DNA of 16,544 bases, taken from assembly GCA_945971755.1 (NCBI GenBank), contig CAMFPJ010000021.1, forward strand, positions 1-16,544, read 5' to 3'. This DNA is from an uncultured Clostridia bacterium (GTDB lineage: Bacteria > Bacillota > Clostridia > Oscillospirales > Acutalibacteraceae). Positions 15,327-16,544 of the stretch are shown piece after piece. Every line of letters begins with the position of its first letter. The stretch's first letter is position 1. The notes under the pieces are model-generated. The model was not told the origin of the DNA, did no database searches, and saw nothing but the letters and a program-made list of their open reading frames with translations. A program made the position numbers and the translations under genes.

Positions 15327-16544
15327 TTATTTCTTCAATGTTCTCATTGAGTTAAGAATTGCAATAACACTAACGCCTACATCGGCAAAAACTGCCATCC
15401 ACATTGTAGTAATACCAAATGCACCCAATGCTAAAAATGCAATTTTAATGCCCAATGCAAATACAATGTTTTCTTTAACTATTTTTAGTGTACGTTTAGA
15501 AATATTAACTGCTGTGCCGATTTTGCCGATGTCATCATCCATAATAACAACATCTGCCGCTTCGATTGAAGCATCAGAGCCAATTCCACCCATTGCAATG
15601 CCGATGTCTGCTCGTGCAAGAACAGGTGCATCATTTATTCCGTCACCGGAGAAAATCAGTTTCCCTTTTTTGCTCTTTTGAGAGAACAATTTTTCAACGA
15701 TATTTACCTTGTCGGCAGGGAGTAACTCTGTGTGAACTTCGTCAATGCCAAGAGAATTAGCAACGTCTTTGCCCACCTCGTCACGGTCACCCGTAAGCAT
15801 AACGGTTTTTACACCGTTATTTTTTAACTCTTTAATCATATCGGCGGAGTTTTCTTTAATTCTGTCAGAGATTATTATGTGCCCAACGTAATTTCCGTCA
15901 ACTGCAGCGTGAAGAATTGTGCCGATTTTCTCACAGGGCTCGCACCGTATCCCGTATTTGTCACACAGTTTTTTGTTGCCTGCAAGAACGTCGTGACCTC
16001 CAACGGTTGCCTTAATTCCGTGACCTGCGATTTCTTCAACATTTTCAATAACAGAAGAATCAATATCTTTTCCGTAGTAGTCCTTAACAGAACGGGCAAT
16101 CGGGTGGTCTGAGTACATTTCTGCGTAAGCGCAGTAATACGCAAGTTCTTCTTTGCTGATGCCTACCGGGTGTATAGCAGTTACGCTAAATGACCCTTCG
16201 GTAAGAGTGCCTGTCTTGTCAAACACCGCAATCTCTGCTTTTGAAAGATTTTCAAGATAGCATGAGCCTTTAATAAGAATACCTTTTCTTGAAGCTCCTC
16301 CGATTCCGCCGAAAAATGAAAGAGGAATTGAAATAACAAGCGCACAAGGGCAGGAGATAACAAGAAAAGTTAAAGCTCTCATTAGCCACATTTTTAATTC
16401 ACCAACAAATATGGGCGGAATAAATGCTAATAATACCGCACTAATAACGACTATGGGTGTGTAGTATCTTGCAAATTTTGTAATGAAGTCCTCACTTGCC
16501 GCCTTGTTTGATGATGAATCTTCAATAAGCTCCAGAATTTTATT
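15327..16544 (-). CDS. Zn/Cd/Pb-exporting P1B-type ATPase (5' partial)
   Basis: This heavy-metal-translocating P-type ATPase pumps soft divalent cations out across the cytoplasmic membrane. The frame runs off the right window edge; 405 C-terminal residues are visible. They begin NKILELIEDSSS...FARYYTP, the actuator-to-membrane stretch. CPC is at fragment residues 65-67 in a membrane helix. The phosphorylation motif DKTGTLTEG has Asp109. DHPIAR, MLTGDR and GDGINDAP form the N and P domains. The last helices hold a Lys (367) and DVG (Asp388) 21 residues apart, the signature of the Zn/Cd/Pb (P1B-2) subgroup rather than copper pumps. The missing N-terminus would hold any metal-binding domain. It is convergent to rpoD and shares its terminator; the promoter is outside the window. 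A cadA or zntA name is plausible but not proven. Confidence 0.92.
   Translation of the reverse strand, partial: NKILELIEDSSSNKAASEDFITKFARYYTPIVVISAVLLAFIPPIFVGELKMWLMRALTFLVISCPCALVISIPLSFFGGIGGASRKGILIKGSCYLENLSKAEIAVFDKTGTLTEGSFSVTAIHPVGISKEELAYYCAYAEMYSDHPIARSVKDYYGKDIDSSVIENVEEIAGHGIKATVGGHDVLAGNKKLCDKYGIRCEPCEKIGTILHAAVDGNYVGHIIISDRIKENSADMIKELKNNGVKTVMLTGDRDEVGKDVANSLGIDEVHTELLPADKVNIVEKLFSQKSKKGKLIFSGDGINDAPVLARADIGIAMGGIGSDASIEAADVVIMDDDIGKIGTAVNISKRTLKIVKENIVFALGIKIAFLALGAFGITTMWMAVFADVGVSVIAILNSMRTLKK

Noticed and set aside
15070..15681. Open frame overlapping the rpoD end and the ATPase antisense strand
   Set aside because: It crosses the bidirectional terminator and is out of frame with two clearly identified genes.

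Overview
The window looks like chromosome from a low-to-moderate GC Gram-positive Firmicute of the class Clostridia, plausibly a gut Ruminococcaceae/Oscillospiraceae member. This rests on AddAB (rather than RecBCD) recombination enzymes, the dgt-dnaG-rpoD gene order, strong AGGAGG-type ribosome binding sites and tRNA genes that encode their own CCA. The species cannot be named from the sequence alone.

Left part (1-1805): the tail of what looks like an integrated element. It opens inside a polyvalent phage/conjugative-element protein that lacks its 5' end at the window edge and appears cut short at its 3' end. Then come phased short direct repeats, a large bidirectional terminator hairpin, and two perfect 177-bp tandem units. 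Each unit begins with a copy of the last ~24 bp of the adjacent tRNA-Ser gene. Direct repeats of a tRNA 3' end are the usual mark of integrase-mediated insertion, and the element lies on the correct side (3' end) of the minus-strand tRNA gene. The 177-bp unit is densely structured (five consecutive hairpins, the last being the tRNA terminator) and is the most unusual thing in the window.

tRNA part (1746-2045): a near-consensus promoter reads leftward into tRNA-Ser(UGA) and tRNA-Ser(GCU).

Middle part (2114-10362): a GH27 alpha-galactosidase-type glycosidase is followed after 10 nt by addB and, with stop/start overlap, addA. Together AddA and AddB form the double-strand-break-resecting helicase-nuclease. 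The three are probably co-transcribed, although the sugar gene has no obvious functional tie to the other two.

Right part (10334-16544): rpmE (zinc-type ribosomal protein L31), with its own promoter and terminator; a YigZ/IMPACT-family gene; then dgt-dnaG-rpoD, a macromolecular-synthesis cluster linking dNTP metabolism, primer synthesis and the primary sigma factor. A bidirectional terminator separates rpoD from a convergent, 5'-partial Zn/Cd/Pb-type P1B ATPase gene. All chromosomal genes appear intact. The unusual material is confined to the first 1.8 kb.
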